Assembly: GCA_040753875.1 (NCBI GenBank)
Contig: JBFMDV010000037.1
Location: forward strand, 1-33,026
Direction: 5' to 3'
Source of the DNA: Candidatus Zixiibacteriota bacterium
GTDB lineage: Bacteria; Zixibacteria; MSB-5A5; GN15; FEB-12
DNA length: 33,026 nucleotides
In this document: one piece after another, positions 16,570-26,015 of the stretch
How the letters are laid out: every line of letters begins with the position of its first letter
Position numbering within the stretch: position 1 is the first letter of the stretch
Program-made: the position numbers and the translations under genes
Notes under the pieces: generated by a model
Told to the model about the DNA's origin: nothing
The model's input: only the letters and a program-made list of their open reading frames with translations
Databases searched by the model: none

Positions 16570-16596
16570 GCGGGGGCTCAGCTGGTGGGCCCCCGC
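16570..16596. terminator. Hairpin between convergent genes
   Basis: GCGGGGGC (16570-16577) pairs with GCCCCCGC (16589-16596), loop of eleven. There is no T-run on either side. From its position between the ends of two convergent transcripts it is probably a weak bidirectional terminator. Confidence 0.5.
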
Positions 16597-16614
16597 GATA
16601 ATACCAGCAAGTCT

Positions 16615-19600
16615 TCAAGCAGCAGTAGGAGCCGGTTGTGCGTCCAGTGTCTCGCGGATCTTTCGCGCTACGGTGTCGCGGCTAAATGGCTTGGTGATAA
16701 TGCCTGCTCCGATGGCAGCGAGAAACTCTTCTGACAAGATCGTGTCCTGATATCCCGACATGAAGAGTATTTTCGTCTGTGGTCTGATGGCGCGAAATTG
16801 CTCGGCCAACTGACGACCATCCAACTTCGGCATGATCACGTCTGACAGGAGAAGATCAATGCCCCGGGTCAGGTCAAACGCGTACTCGAGTGCAATTTCG
16901 GGAGATTCGCAGGTAACGACCTGATAGTCGAGGTCCTTCAGCATTTTGCTCACCAGGGAGCGCACGATCTCTTCGTCTTCCACCAGTAAGATGGTCTCGC
17001 CCTTGGCCGCTGCCGGTTTGCTGTTGTCGACACTCACAGGCTCGCCAGGCTTGTCGCTCCGCGGGAGAAAGATCGTGAAGGTTGTCCCCAGACCCGGTTC
17101 GCTGGTCACTTCGATGCCCCCCTCCATCTGCTTGACGATGCCGTAGATGGTGGCTAATCCCAGACCCGTTCCCTGGCCAACCTGCTTGGTGGTGAAGAAG
17201 GGCTCAAAGATGTGCGTGAGTGTCTCTTCATTCATGCCGGCGCCATTGTCGCTCACTTGAAGCGTGACGTAGGAACCGGCGCGCAGGACGAAGCGGCCGA
17301 TGGTTCGCTCTTCCGACAGCGTTTGATTGGTGGTCGCCAGACGGAGGCGGCCCCCCTCGGGCATCGCATCGCGCGCATTGACGACCAGATTCATCACCAC
17401 CTGTTCGATCTGTCCGGGATCGGCGAGAACCACTGCCTGGTCCGCTTCGATCCTCAGGTCCATCTCGATGTTTTCGCCGATGAGGCGCTTGAGCATCTTG
17501 TTCATGTCGGTGATGAGCGTATTGAGATTGATGGTTTGCCGTTGGCCGACCTGACGGCGACTGAAAGCGAGCAATTGGCGTGTGAGGGCGGTGGCGCGGT
17601 CGGCTGCCTTCTTGATCTCGACCGCATCCCCCTGCAGTCGCTCGTCGGCCTGGAGCTTGCGAACCAGTATGTCCGAATAGCCGGCGATGACCGTCAATAG
17701 GTTATTAAAGTCGTGCGCCACCCCGCCGGCCAGTCGCCCCACTGCCTCCATTTTCTGCGATTGGGCAAGCATCTGCTCCAGCGCCACCTCGTGCGAAACG
17801 TCGCGCTTGACTGCCACGAAATTCGTACAGTTGCCGTGATGATCGAGAACCGGCGAGATTGTCATATCCTCAGTATAGCTGGAGCCGTCCTTCCTCAAGT
17901 TCACCAGCCTGCCGTGCCAGATTTTGCCTTCACTGAGCATTCGCCACATCTCCTCGTAAAACGCCGCGTCTTGTTTGCCGCTCCTCAGAATGCGCGGGTT
18001 TTTCCCCCTGACCTCGCCGGCCCGGTATTGGGTCATCCGTTCAAAGGCGGGATTCACGTATTCGATTGAACCGGATGGATCGGTGATGACGACAGCTTCG
18101 GCCGTCTGAGCCACCGCCGCAGCGAGTTTCTTGATCTGCTCTTCGGCCTGTCGTCGGGCCGTGATATCGCGAACGGTGGCATGGAGCACCGAGCGTCCCT
18201 GCAGTGTAATGGCGTTGAGAGAGATTTCGGTATCCACCAACTCGCCGGTAAGCCTTCGCACCTGCCATGTGAAGAACTGCGGCTTGCCGTCGAGTGCCTG
18301 GGCAATCAGTTCGGGTGTCAGATCTCCCGACGCCCGGCCGTCGGGTTGCACAGTCGGGGAGAGGTCGTCCGGGGTGCGTCCAACCAGCTCATCACGCGAG
18401 CCGCCGAAGAGATCGCATGCTTTCTCGTTGCAATCTATGACACTGTCCGTCAGCAGGAGAATGGCGTCGGACGAATGCTCGAATACGGTTCGAAACTTGT
18501 TCTCGCTCTCCTTCAGGGCACGCATGACATTTCTCTGATCGGTGTTGTCGATCATTACGCCCACGACGCCGGCGACTTCCTGATCGGGTCCGGAGAAGGT
18601 CGCTTCGTGGTAGATAATATCATGCCGGCTGCCGTCCGCGAACGTCATCGGCGCCTCGAACACGCGGACCCCGGGTTTGCGTTGCAGTTCGCTGGAAGTA
18701 CTGGCGTGCAGAAGCGTTGGGTCAGCCGGGCACGATTCAAACGCGGTCCTGCCTATTAAGACATCCCTCTTGACTCCGGCGACGCGCTCAAAGGCCGAGT
18801 TCAGTCCCAAAAAGCGACCCTCTGCGTCTTTGTAGTACACGGGATTCGGTATCGTGTCCAGGAATTGTTGCAGGAAGTTGTACTGAGACCGGAGTTGTTC
18901 CTCGTACTTTTTGCGCTGACTGATATCGTGAAAGATCCCCTGTACGACATGGCGGCCGTCGGCCAGGACCAGCACATTGGCGCTGACTTCAGCGTGAACA
19001 CGTAGCCCGTAGAAAGTGAGGATCTCAACCTCGACTGCCTGGCTGCTCTCTCCTGTATTCTGTGCGCCAAGCAACGCGTCATATTCGTGAGCGTGGTCGG
19101 GCGGATGAAGCTCGGATCGATGCATACCGATCAAATCCCACCTGGAGCGGGCAAAGAGTGCCGTCGCCTGCTCGTTGGCGTCAAGGACGTGGCCTGTCTC
19201 GGAGTCCCAGATGACAATTGCGTCACGCGCCCCTTCGAACAGCGTCCGAAATCGGTTTTCGGATTCCTGAAGCGATTCAGCGGCAAGTCGGCGGTCAGTA
19301 ACGTCCTTCATATTGCCCAGGAGGTGCGCTGAACCGCTGTCGGCCTCGCTGACCATCGAGCCGACATCCTCAATATACCGGTAGGAGCCGTCTTTCACCC
19401 GCATACGGTATTCGGCGTGGAATGTGCCGCCGTGCCGAATCGTTTCGGCGAGTGCTGCCGAAACCCGTTCGCGATCATCGGGGTGAACTGCCTCCCGCCA
19501 CACGTCGATGTCGAAAGCCTGATACTCCGCCGGCGTGTATCCCGTGATCTGCTGAATCGCCCCGGCCCGTGAGACCTGTTTCCCTGATACGTCCCAGTCG

Positions 19601-20667
19601 TAAATTATCTGTCCGGTCTGTTCGGCAGTGATTCGATACCGGCGTTCACTGGCGGTCAGCGCCGCCTCGTTTCCTTCGAGAGTGCGTGCCTGTTCGAGGA
19701 AGACCGCGATTGTCGAAGCTATCCTTGACATCTCCGGCCCACTTGTCTCCAACCGCGCCAGACCCCCCGTGTCACGTGCTTCCAGGCTGTCGCAGATTGT
19801 TGTCAGCGGACGACTGAACCAGCGTGAGATGGCGAAGCTGAACAGAAACATCATCATGGCGGCAAATACGACGGTGTAAATAAGGTAGCGTCCGTGGGCC
19901 GACTGAAGTTCGCGGGACAGCGGCAAATCGAAATCGCCGACAAGTGTCGCGATGGGCGCATGGTCAGGCCCAGGCAGCGGGCGTGTCACCCGGTACGTGT
20001 CGCGATCGGACGTTTCAAAGGAACTTTCACGTGATTCCTCGTGCCCTCGTACGACCGACAGTCTGGCCCCAAAGCCAAGCCGTCCGGCCAACTGAGCCAG
20101 ACGGTCCGCATTCCAGATGCGACCTACCACAAATGTGCCATACACAGGAGCCGACCGCGAGTGGTCGGCAGTCGGCTGAATAGGAGCGCCCCAGAATTCG
20201 ATAACACCCTCCGAAACACCAGTGAAAAAGTGTGCGAACGTATTTCCGGTAAGGCTCTTAGATGCTGCAGAATCCAGCTCCGCAAGAATATTCCGTTCCC
20301 GTGCGGCGCCGGTCGATGCGGCATATAACAGCGATGCCGATCCGTCAAACACCCATGCCACATCACCATCAGCCGAAGTCAGCGCCGGGACTAATGTTTC
20401 GCGCGCCCATTGTGTGTCCCTCGATTGCACGAAAGTGATCATCTCGTCCCACCTCGAATAATCGTTGCAAAGAGTCCGAATCGGCCCTCCACCTTGCTCA
20501 ATCGATTGTTCGAGATCTCGGTCCAGGTGAGCCAAACTGTTCTTGATGACCTGATCGACCTTTGCCTCTTCCGCGGAATGTAGACTGTAGATGATCGAAA
20601 CCGCACCGACTGCCAGTACGGACAACAGGAGTTGAAACCTCCGCTGAGTCGACAGCTTGTTAATCAT
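16615..20667 (-). CDS. Hybrid sensor histidine kinase: CHASE4-like, five PAS, HisKA, HATPase, receiver
   Basis: 1350 residues from ATG 20667 (an in-frame TTG at 20691 adds eight). Two membrane helices (about 13-30 and 260-285) flank an extracytoplasmic domain with 'NDYSRWDEMITFV', typical of CHASE4. Next is a HAMP-like segment ('RPLTTICDSLEA'). Five PAS domains follow at about 340-462, 468-588, 592-712, 720-840 and 847-962, several with PAC motifs ('DITARR', 'DVTDRR'). Then come HisKA with the phosphorylated His in 'VAHDFNNLL' (about 985), an HATPase with 'NLVVNARDA', 'DNGAGM' and 'GTGLGLA', and a receiver with phospho-Asp in 'LLLSDVIMP' (about 1276). It is the last gene of the five-gene minus-strand operon, 70 nt after the HD-GYP gene. 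No DNA-binding output is attached, so phosphate probably passes to another protein. The signal is unknown. Confidence 0.93.
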   Translation of the reverse strand: MINKLSTQRRFQLLLSVLAVGAVSIIYSLHSAEEAKVDQVIKNSLAHLDRDLEQSIEQGGGPIRTLCNDYSRWDEMITFVQSRDTQWARETLVPALTSADGDVAWVFDGSASLLYAASTGAARERNILAELDSAASKSLTGNTFAHFFTGVSEGVIEFWGAPIQPTADHSRSAPVYGTFVVGRIWNADRLAQLAGRLGFGARLSVVRGHEESRESSFETSDRDTYRVTRPLPGPDHAPIATLVGDFDLPLSRELQSAHGRYLIYTVVFAAMMMFLFSFAISRWFSRPLTTICDSLEARDTGGLARLETSGPEMSRIASTIAVFLEQARTLEGNEAALTASERRYRITAEQTGQIIYDWDVSGKQVSRAGAIQQITGYTPAEYQAFDIDVWREAVHPDDRERVSAALAETIRHGGTFHAEYRMRVKDGSYRYIEDVGSMVSEADSGSAHLLGNMKDVTDRRLAAESLQESENRFRTLFEGARDAIVIWDSETGHVLDANEQATALFARSRWDLIGMHRSELHPPDHAHEYDALLGAQNTGESSQAVEVEILTFYGLRVHAEVSANVLVLADGRHVVQGIFHDISQRKKYEEQLRSQYNFLQQFLDTIPNPVYYKDAEGRFLGLNSAFERVAGVKRDVLIGRTAFESCPADPTLLHASTSSELQRKPGVRVFEAPMTFADGSRHDIIYHEATFSGPDQEVAGVVGVMIDNTDQRNVMRALKESENKFRTVFEHSSDAILLLTDSVIDCNEKACDLFGGSRDELVGRTPDDLSPTVQPDGRASGDLTPELIAQALDGKPQFFTWQVRRLTGELVDTEISLNAITLQGRSVLHATVRDITARRQAEEQIKKLAAAVAQTAEAVVITDPSGSIEYVNPAFERMTQYRAGEVRGKNPRILRSGKQDAAFYEEMWRMLSEGKIWHGRLVNLRKDGSSYTEDMTISPVLDHHGNCTNFVAVKRDVSHEVALEQMLAQSQKMEAVGRLAGGVAHDFNNLLTVIAGYSDILVRKLQADERLQGDAVEIKKAADRATALTRQLLAFSRRQVGQRQTINLNTLITDMNKMLKRLIGENIEMDLRIEADQAVVLADPGQIEQVVMNLVVNARDAMPEGGRLRLATTNQTLSEERTIGRFVLRAGSYVTLQVSDNGAGMNEETLTHIFEPFFTTKQVGQGTGLGLATIYGIVKQMEGGIEVTSEPGLGTTFTIFLPRSDKPGEPVSVDNSKPAAAKGETILLVEDEEIVRSLVSKMLKDLDYQVVTCESPEIALEYAFDLTRGIDLLLSDVIMPKLDGRQLAEQFRAIRPQTKILFMSGYQDTILSEEFLAAIGAGIITKPFSRDTVARKIRETLDAQPAPTAA

Positions 20668-20737
20668 GGTTCCCCGCACTCCACCCACCAAAGTCTATAG
20701 TTCGTGACGGTGCATACGGCCTGTCCGCAAGTCCTTA

Positions 20738-22057
20738 TCAGTTAACGGCTTGGGTCGCATGCCGCCGGTCCTTCTTAAATACCGCGATTTCCCCTGCCAG
20801 CGGGTCGAGCTTGGCGATGGCACGCAGGCGGGCGATGCTCTGTGCTGTCAGTGTGGCGCCGGCCGCCAGAAGCAGAGAGCCGCTCATGGAATAGACGTCT
20901 CGGGCCAGCATCAGATTGGGCGACAGCTCTACTAGGCTGATACGCATCTCGTCGCTGGACAATAACCGATCGTTGACACGGGCAGCGTAATCGAGTACCG
21001 CCTGCACGATTCGTCCCGGGTACTGGCGGTCGGCATATTCTGCAAGATGCTGGCAGGTGTATTGATAGTTGAATTCCTGATTGTGCTGAGGACGATTTAC
21101 GAGATGGTCGTACTCGTCGAGGATGCCTATAAGGAGAGCTTCGGACGTGATCTGTCCCCCCTTGAGATTCCGCGGAAAACCGCTGCCGTCCGATCGCTCG
21201 TGGTGGTCGAGAATAATCTCGCAGACCTGCTCATATTGCGGTACGCCTTTCAGATATTCGGACCCGATGAACGGATGAGTCCGATAAAGATCGTGCTCCT
21301 CCTTGCAGTAGTCGGAGATGTGTTTTTCGACGATGAACGGGGGAAGTCCTAGCTTACCACTGTCGTGCAAGAGGGCTGCAATCTCAAGCTGTCGCAGTTC
21401 CTCGCCCTTGTACCCGAGCGCTTCGCCCACGGCCAGGCAGTGATCTGCAACGCGACGGCTGTGGCTTCCCAGCTCAGGACGGGCCAGTTGTATCATGCTG
21501 AAGAGCGCCTTGGTACCCGCGTGCATACCCTGCGCCAGTTGCTCATTGAGTGACCGCGCCGTAAACAGCGCGTCGGCCAGTTGTTTTGTGCGGAGCTGTA
21601 TTTGATGGTCAAGCTGGTCGTTCAGCTTAGTCAGTTCTTCATTCTGAGATTTGGTAAGTTCCTGAAGTCTGCGGTTCTCAGTGGTCAGACCGTGGAATTC
21701 AACCGCCTGTCTGACCGCAGTACGCAGTTCGTCGTCCTTCCAGGGCTTCACGAAGAATCGGTAAATCTCGCCGCTGTTCACTGCCTTCTGAACCGCCTCG
21801 AGATCCGCCTGGCCGGTGAGAAATATCCTGACCGTGTCGGGCCGCTTTTCCTTTACGCGCGCGAGAAACTCGGCCCCGGTCATCTGCGGCATTTTGTGGT
21901 CGCTTACCAGGACGGTGATGCTGTGCTGGGACATCACTTCCAGGGCCTCAAGGGGGGAGGCCGCGAAATGATATTCATAGTTCTCAAAGCCCCGGAAGGC
22001 CCGCTTAAGGGCCGCGAGGATCGATTGCTCGTCATCGACAAAGAGTACTTCAGCCAT
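20738..22057 (-). CDS. Response regulator with HD-GYP-type phosphodiesterase domain
   Basis: 439 residues from ATG 22057 (GAGG a few bases upstream; TTG 22063 is possible). The receiver domain at 1-120 has phospho-Asp53 in 'LVSDHKMPQMTG'. A coiled coil at about 125-175 links to an HD-GYP domain: His231-Asp232 in 'ALLHDSGKLGLP', then 'HPFIGSEYL' and 'HHERSDGSGFP'. The GYP signature reads GFP (about 293-295), a conservative change also found in active members. HD-GYP proteins hydrolyse cyclic di-GMP. The C-terminal 100 residues form an extra domain. The start is 8 nt after the HDOD stop, so the genes are tightly coupled. Confidence 0.9.
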   Translation of the reverse strand: MAEVLFVDDEQSILAALKRAFRGFENYEYHFAASPLEALEVMSQHSITVLVSDHKMPQMTGAEFLARVKEKRPDTVRIFLTGQADLEAVQKAVNSGEIYRFFVKPWKDDELRTAVRQAVEFHGLTTENRRLQELTKSQNEELTKLNDQLDHQIQLRTKQLADALFTARSLNEQLAQGMHAGTKALFSMIQLARPELGSHSRRVADHCLAVGEALGYKGEELRQLEIAALLHDSGKLGLPPFIVEKHISDYCKEEHDLYRTHPFIGSEYLKGVPQYEQVCEIILDHHERSDGSGFPRNLKGGQITSEALLIGILDEYDHLVNRPQHNQEFNYQYTCQHLAEYADRQYPGRIVQAVLDYAARVNDRLLSSDEMRISLVELSPNLMLARDVYSMSGSLLLAAGATLTAQSIARLRAIAKLDPLAGEIAVFKKDRRHATQAVN

Positions 22058-22065
22058 CTTCAACC

Positions 22066-22896
22066 TCAGGTCGTGAGCATGCGGAGTTGGTATTCCAGCT
22101 CCTCGTCCAGCGTGTCCGTCACGTCCTGGTAGGCGTCGACATCGAAAACGACCGGCGGTTTCAACCGGGCCAGCGGGAAGCCGTGGCCATGGGCGTTAAC
22201 CAGTACGTTGGCTGTCCAGAGCAGCGAGCGCTCTACGCCGGGTGCCCCTTGCACCGGCTCGCACGCATGGTGGTACTCCACGAGTTCGATCACGGCGGGC
22301 GGGAACTTCCAGTTCCGAAACAGCTCGGCCGCAATGGCGGCGTGAGTGTGGTGGAAGAGCCGGGCTTCGATGTCGTACACCGGTTCACTCGTCTGAGCTT
22401 GCGTCTTGACGATCCCCTTCCAAACCTCAGGCCAGTAATAGGCCATGATCATCTTGCCCACATCATGAATGAGGCCTGCGAGATAAAGGCTGTCGCCGAG
22501 TTTGCGGTCACGCCGTGCGCCCAGTTTGTTGGCGACGATAGCGGTAGCGTAGGAATGTTTCCAGAAATCCTGCATGTTGAACAGCGCCGACCTCGGCTGC
22601 AGCTGATTCAGGCCTTTCTGAATGGACAAGCCGGTCGTGATACTCTTGATCGAACCAACGCCCAGAACGAACAAGGCATCCTTCACCGTCTCCACCTGCC
22701 GCGCCACCATGTAGAACGGGGAATTGGACAAATGGATGACCTTGGTTGCCAGGGAAGGATCGGATGAGACAACCACCGCTAAATCGTCCATCGATACAGT
22801 GTCGTCCTGCAGCATGGCAAGGAGCTTGGTCGTCACCTTGGGGAACGGCGGCAGCATGGACAACTGCTGCAAGACATCGGCTACGGCACGGGGCAT
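22066..22896 (-). CDS. HDOD domain protein
   Basis: 276 residues. An HDOD domain covers about residues 8-205: 'LPPFPKVTTKLLAML', 'ISSDPSLATKVIHLSNSP'-like (here VVSSDPSLATKVIHL), 'LGVGSIKSI' and 'AGLIHDVGKMIM'. HDOD proteins are non-catalytic or unknown-activity relatives of HD hydrolases and commonly sit in signalling operons that sense or relay cyclic di-GMP states. ATG 22896 overlaps the stop of the preceding response regulator by one base (TGATG), with GGAGAGAAG upstream. It lies between two response-regulator genes of the same operon. Confidence 0.9.
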   Translation of the reverse strand: MPRAVADVLQQLSMLPPFPKVTTKLLAMLQDDTVSMDDLAVVVSSDPSLATKVIHLSNSPFYMVARQVETVKDALFVLGVGSIKSITTGLSIQKGLNQLQPRSALFNMQDFWKHSYATAIVANKLGARRDRKLGDSLYLAGLIHDVGKMIMAYYWPEVWKGIVKTQAQTSEPVYDIEARLFHHTHAAIAAELFRNWKFPPAVIELVEYHHACEPVQGAPGVERSLLWTANVLVNAHGHGFPLARLKPPVVFDVDAYQDVTDTLDEELEYQLRMLTT

Positions 22897-23447
22897 CAGG
22901 ACTTCTCTCCGGCCGGCGTCATCAGCGGCACGGCGGTTGCGTCATCGAGGGTCAGTTCGTGTGTCTTGTACGGTTCAATTTCGCGAAACAAATCGGGATG
23001 TTTCTGCTGGAGATGTTTCAACAGCGCCGACTTCGCTTCCAGTTCAGCCATGAGCCTCCGATTGTCCTGCATGAGCTTGTATTGCGCCAGGGCGATATTG
23101 ACAGTGGCCTTGAGATCGAGGTCGGCCCAGGGCTTGAGGATGAAGCGGTACGCTTCCCCTTCATTGACCGCCTTCAGCACCGCCTCCATATCGGACTGGC
23201 CTGACAGTATGATCCTCAGCGTGTCGGGATACAGGTCCTTGACCTTCCGGGTCAGTTCGACACCGGTCATACCGGGCATCATATTGTCCGTGACCAACAG
23301 TTGTACGGGCTGATGTTTGAGCAGTTCCAAGGCCTCCTCGGCGCTGTTAGCCGTCACCACGGCAATTGGATCGCCCCGAAACAGGCGAAGCAGCGCTTTC
23401 AAGATGAACGGCTCATCATCGACAAACAGTACTGTGTATTGCTCCAT
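22896..23447 (-). CDS. Response regulator (receiver with C-terminal coiled tail)
   Basis: 183 residues. The receiver domain at 1-120 has the acidic pair in 'LFVDDEP', phospho-Asp in 'LLVTDNMMPGMTG' and Lys in 'ILKPW'. It resembles the receiver of the HD-GYP gene in the same operon ('AVNEGEAYRFILKPW' against 'AVNSGEIYRFFVKPW'), suggesting an old duplication. A coiled-coil segment ('QDNRRLMAELEAKSALLKHL') ends without an output domain, so it may be a phosphate relay or bind a partner. ATG 23447 lies 15 nt after the upstream kinase stop. Confidence 0.9.
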   Translation of the reverse strand: MEQYTVLFVDDEPFILKALLRLFRGDPIAVVTANSAEEALELLKHQPVQLLVTDNMMPGMTGVELTRKVKDLYPDTLRIILSGQSDMEAVLKAVNEGEAYRFILKPWADLDLKATVNIALAQYKLMQDNRRLMAELEAKSALLKHLQQKHPDLFREIEPYKTHELTLDDATAVPLMTPAGEKS

Positions 23448-23462
23448 ACGTTTCTTACCTCG

Positions 23463-25169
23463 CTACTTGACGGCGGTACCTTGCACGTCGTCCATCGTGA
23501 GCACACCGACCAACGGCAGTTCCACCACAAAATCAGTGCCCACACCAAGCTCGCTGGTCACAGAGATCGTGCCGCCATGCTTCTGTACAATCCCGTAGGA
23601 AATACTCAGCCCCATGCCTGTCCCTTTGCCCGGCGGTTTGGTGGTGAAGAAGGGATCAAATATCCGCGATAGTACTTTCTCCGGTATGCCCTGGCCCGAA
23701 TCGCGGATGCTGATTTCGGCGTTTCTCGATTTGGTTCTGGTCGTGATGGTCAGGGTTCCTTTGCCTTTGATCGCCTGCGATGCATTGACGAACATGTTCG
23801 TGAATACCTGGACCAACTGGCTGGGGTAGCAGGTTATCTCCGGCAGCTCGCCGTACTCTTTGACAACCTCGAGGGTGTACTTTATCTCGTTTCGTACCAG
23901 GTTGAGCGCGTCGTCGATCAGGCCGTTTATCTGACAGGTCTGCGGGGTATCGCTGTCAGCGCGGGCGAATGTCTTGAGATCCTTGACGATCTTGGACACC
24001 CGACCCAGCCCGTCGAGCGTTTCCCGCAGCAGTTGCTGCGAGTCCTCACAAATATAGTCCACGTCACAACTTGTTCGGAGCTGGTCGATCTCGCTAAGTG
24101 CAGCCTGCCGGTCCTCCGTGTTCGTCAGGCACTGCCCGACACCCTGCAGGTATTTCGTGAGCTTATCGAAATACCCAACCAGAGTGTTGCAGTTGCTGGT
24201 GACGAAACCGAGCGGGTTATTGATCTCATGGGCCACCCCCGCCGCCAGCTCGCCGATCGAAGCTAACTTGGCCGTCTGCAAGAGCCGGCGCTGGAGCATC
24301 TCCGTTTCCGTGATGTCATGAATAATGAACACGATGGCCGTGGTGGCCTCGCGATGCCGGATCGGATACCCGATCACGTTGAGCTTGGCGTCGTTCTGGG
24401 GATTCGAGAAATCACGTTTGTACAGGTTGGGTGCGTTTAGGACACGAGCGCCCAGATCCTCAAAGCACGGCCAGCAATCATCCGTTAGCAACTGCCGCAA
24501 CGGCTTGCCGAGTGACCCCATGGCTGCCAGGTCCGGTATGGTCAGTAATCGGAGTGCAAACGTGTTAATCAGGTGTACATGCAGCGATGTATCGGTTGCG
24601 ATCAACCCGAAATTGGCGCTGGTAATGATACCGTTCAGCAGCTCCTTCTCGGCCAGGAGTCGCTCGGACTGGAACTCGAGGTCCCGGGTCTTGGTCTCAA
24701 CCAGATTCTCGAGGTTCGAGGCCCGCTCCTCCTGCTGTTCAATGGTGCTGACATGCACCAGTGCTCTTTCGATCAGATCAAGGAGTTGGGTGGCTGAGAA
24801 CGGTTTTTCGAGAAAGCCGATCGGCCGCAGACGGATCGCTTTGGCGAGTGATTCGTACTCGGCGAAGCCGGTCATGAAAGCCACCAGCGTGTCGGGAGAG
24901 AAGGCCTTAACCGCTTCAGCCAGTTGAACACCGGACAGGCCCGGCATCTTGATGTCAGTAACGATGAGGTGGAACGATACCTGCTTCAGGGCCTCAAGCG
25001 CCGCGTCGGCACGGTCGGCGGCTTGGCAGTCGTATCCGGCCTCACAGACTTCGCGGTGCAGCAGCGAAAGAATGGACTGGTCATCATCGACCAACAGGAC
25101 CCGGAACTCTTTTCGAGCCAGACTGCGCCCTGTCTTGCTGACCAGTTGTGTTTCTGAATTCCCACCCAC
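23463..25169 (-). CDS. Receiver-PAS-histidine kinase
   Basis: 568 residues from GTG 25169, chosen because GAGGA lies seven bases upstream and a possible promoter (25204-25231) precedes it. A longer form from GTG 25286 (607 residues) has no ribosome site and a non-conserved extension. The N-terminal receiver (about 22-140) has phospho-Asp72 in 'LIVTDIKMPGLSG'. A coiled coil and a PAS-like domain (about 180-290) follow. HisKA has His314 in 'GVAHEINNPLG'. The HATPase has 'NMFVNASQAI', 'DSGQGIP' and 'GTGMGLSI'. It lacks membrane spans, so it is cytoplasmic and likely receives phosphate or a partner signal through its own receiver. It is the first gene of the signalling operon. Confidence 0.92.
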   Translation of the reverse strand: MGGNSETQLVSKTGRSLARKEFRVLLVDDDQSILSLLHREVCEAGYDCQAADRADAALEALKQVSFHLIVTDIKMPGLSGVQLAEAVKAFSPDTLVAFMTGFAEYESLAKAIRLRPIGFLEKPFSATQLLDLIERALVHVSTIEQQEERASNLENLVETKTRDLEFQSERLLAEKELLNGIITSANFGLIATDTSLHVHLINTFALRLLTIPDLAAMGSLGKPLRQLLTDDCWPCFEDLGARVLNAPNLYKRDFSNPQNDAKLNVIGYPIRHREATTAIVFIIHDITETEMLQRRLLQTAKLASIGELAAGVAHEINNPLGFVTSNCNTLVGYFDKLTKYLQGVGQCLTNTEDRQAALSEIDQLRTSCDVDYICEDSQQLLRETLDGLGRVSKIVKDLKTFARADSDTPQTCQINGLIDDALNLVRNEIKYTLEVVKEYGELPEITCYPSQLVQVFTNMFVNASQAIKGKGTLTITTRTKSRNAEISIRDSGQGIPEKVLSRIFDPFFTTKPPGKGTGMGLSISYGIVQKHGGTISVTSELGVGTDFVVELPLVGVLTMDDVQGTAVK

Positions 25170-25203
25170 GGGTAAATCCTCATTCCCGGACCGGTTACGT
25201 AGA

Positions 25204-25231
25204 AGTATCGGAATTGTCCGGTTTTCCTGAA
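25204..25231 (-). promoter_or_regulatory. Weak candidate promoter of the signalling operon
   Basis: On the minus strand TTCAGG (25226-25231), 16 bases, GATACT (25204-25209). Both boxes are imperfect. The position, about 35 nt before GTG 25169, is the main support. Confidence 0.3.
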
Positions 25232-25314
25232 CCCCCGACTCGATAAGTGGCGCGCGACAAAAGGAGCGATTCCCCCCGTCGGTCACAACGCAGAGCTATG
25301 CCAGTTCGCTAATC

Positions 25315-25339
25315 GGTCAATTGCTGGCGGCGATTGACC
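25315..25339. promoter_or_regulatory. Inverted repeat between the regulator and the signalling operon
   Basis: GGTCAAT (25315-25321) and ATTGACC (25333-25339) are perfect inverted repeats 11 bases apart, just past the WYL-type gene. No T-run follows on the minus strand, so it could be an operator as well as a weak terminator. Confidence 0.4.
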
Positions 25340-25343
25340 AGAC

Positions 25344-25955
25344 CTACGCCACTTTGACTTTCTTCACGCGTGACAGCGGTGTACCAACATCGTCTCGTTT
25401 GTCTCGCGGGGTTATGGTCCAGCCGTTCTTGAAGCGCAGTCGAGGCTCGTCAATTTCGATCTCGCGTTGACTCGACTGGTCTTCGACGCTGACCCTTACT
25501 CGCCGGCGGTTCAGAATGGCCGCCTGAACCAACGCCCACGAGACAGCATGGGTCAGATCCGGTCTTCCGCGCAGTATGCCGAGTTCATTATCGAGAGCAG
25601 CCAGCGTTTCCTCCACCGGGAACGACTGGTGTGATACGGTCTTTTTGAGGAGTGCATCGATCTCGGTGCGGTATTCTCCGCCGACATGGAGTCGCAACAA
25701 CCGAAGAGCGATAACCAGCAGGACACTTTCGTTCATGGCCAGATTCTCAAGCGAGTAGGTGACTGGCCGTGCCAGACAGTACGCCTTGAGCGTCCGGTCA
25801 TAGTACACCGGAATATCCGCTTCGGAAATGGTATTGATGTAGCGATAGACCGAACGTTCGTGAATTCCACAGAACCGCTTAAATGTGGCAACAGTGACAT
25901 GTTTGCGACTCTGCAGAAGGCTGATCAGGCGAAGGACCCGTGAATGCTTTTCCAT
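25344..25955 (-). CDS. WYL-type transcriptional regulator (N-terminal winged HTH)
   Basis: 203 residues from ATG 25955, with AAGGAG nine bases upstream. Residues 1-70 form a DeoR/YafY-like helix-turn-helix ('RVLRLISLLQSRKHVTVATFKRFCGIHERSVYRYINTISEADIPVYYDRTLKAYCL'-type; the recognition helix lies around 'ERSVYRYINTI'). A helical middle follows. The C-terminal 65 residues ('VQAAILNRRRVRVSV ... EPRLRFKNGWTITPRD') resemble a shortened WYL ligand-binding domain, but I see no W-Y-L triplet. Such regulators bind small molecules or nucleic acids and repress or activate nearby genes. It follows the small secreted protein gene by 60 nt and is probably co-transcribed with it. Confidence 0.75.
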   Translation of the reverse strand: MEKHSRVLRLISLLQSRKHVTVATFKRFCGIHERSVYRYINTISEADIPVYYDRTLKAYCLARPVTYSLENLAMNESVLLVIALRLLRLHVGGEYRTEIDALLKKTVSHQSFPVEETLAALDNELGILRGRPDLTHAVSWALVQAAILNRRRVRVSVEDQSSQREIEIDEPRLRFKNGWTITPRDKRDDVGTPLSRVKKVKVA

Positions 25956-26015
25956 GGCGGTGCTCTCCTTTCGGCGGGAGAGCGGACCTGCACCGCCCTC
26001 CCACTGGTTTGGGTG

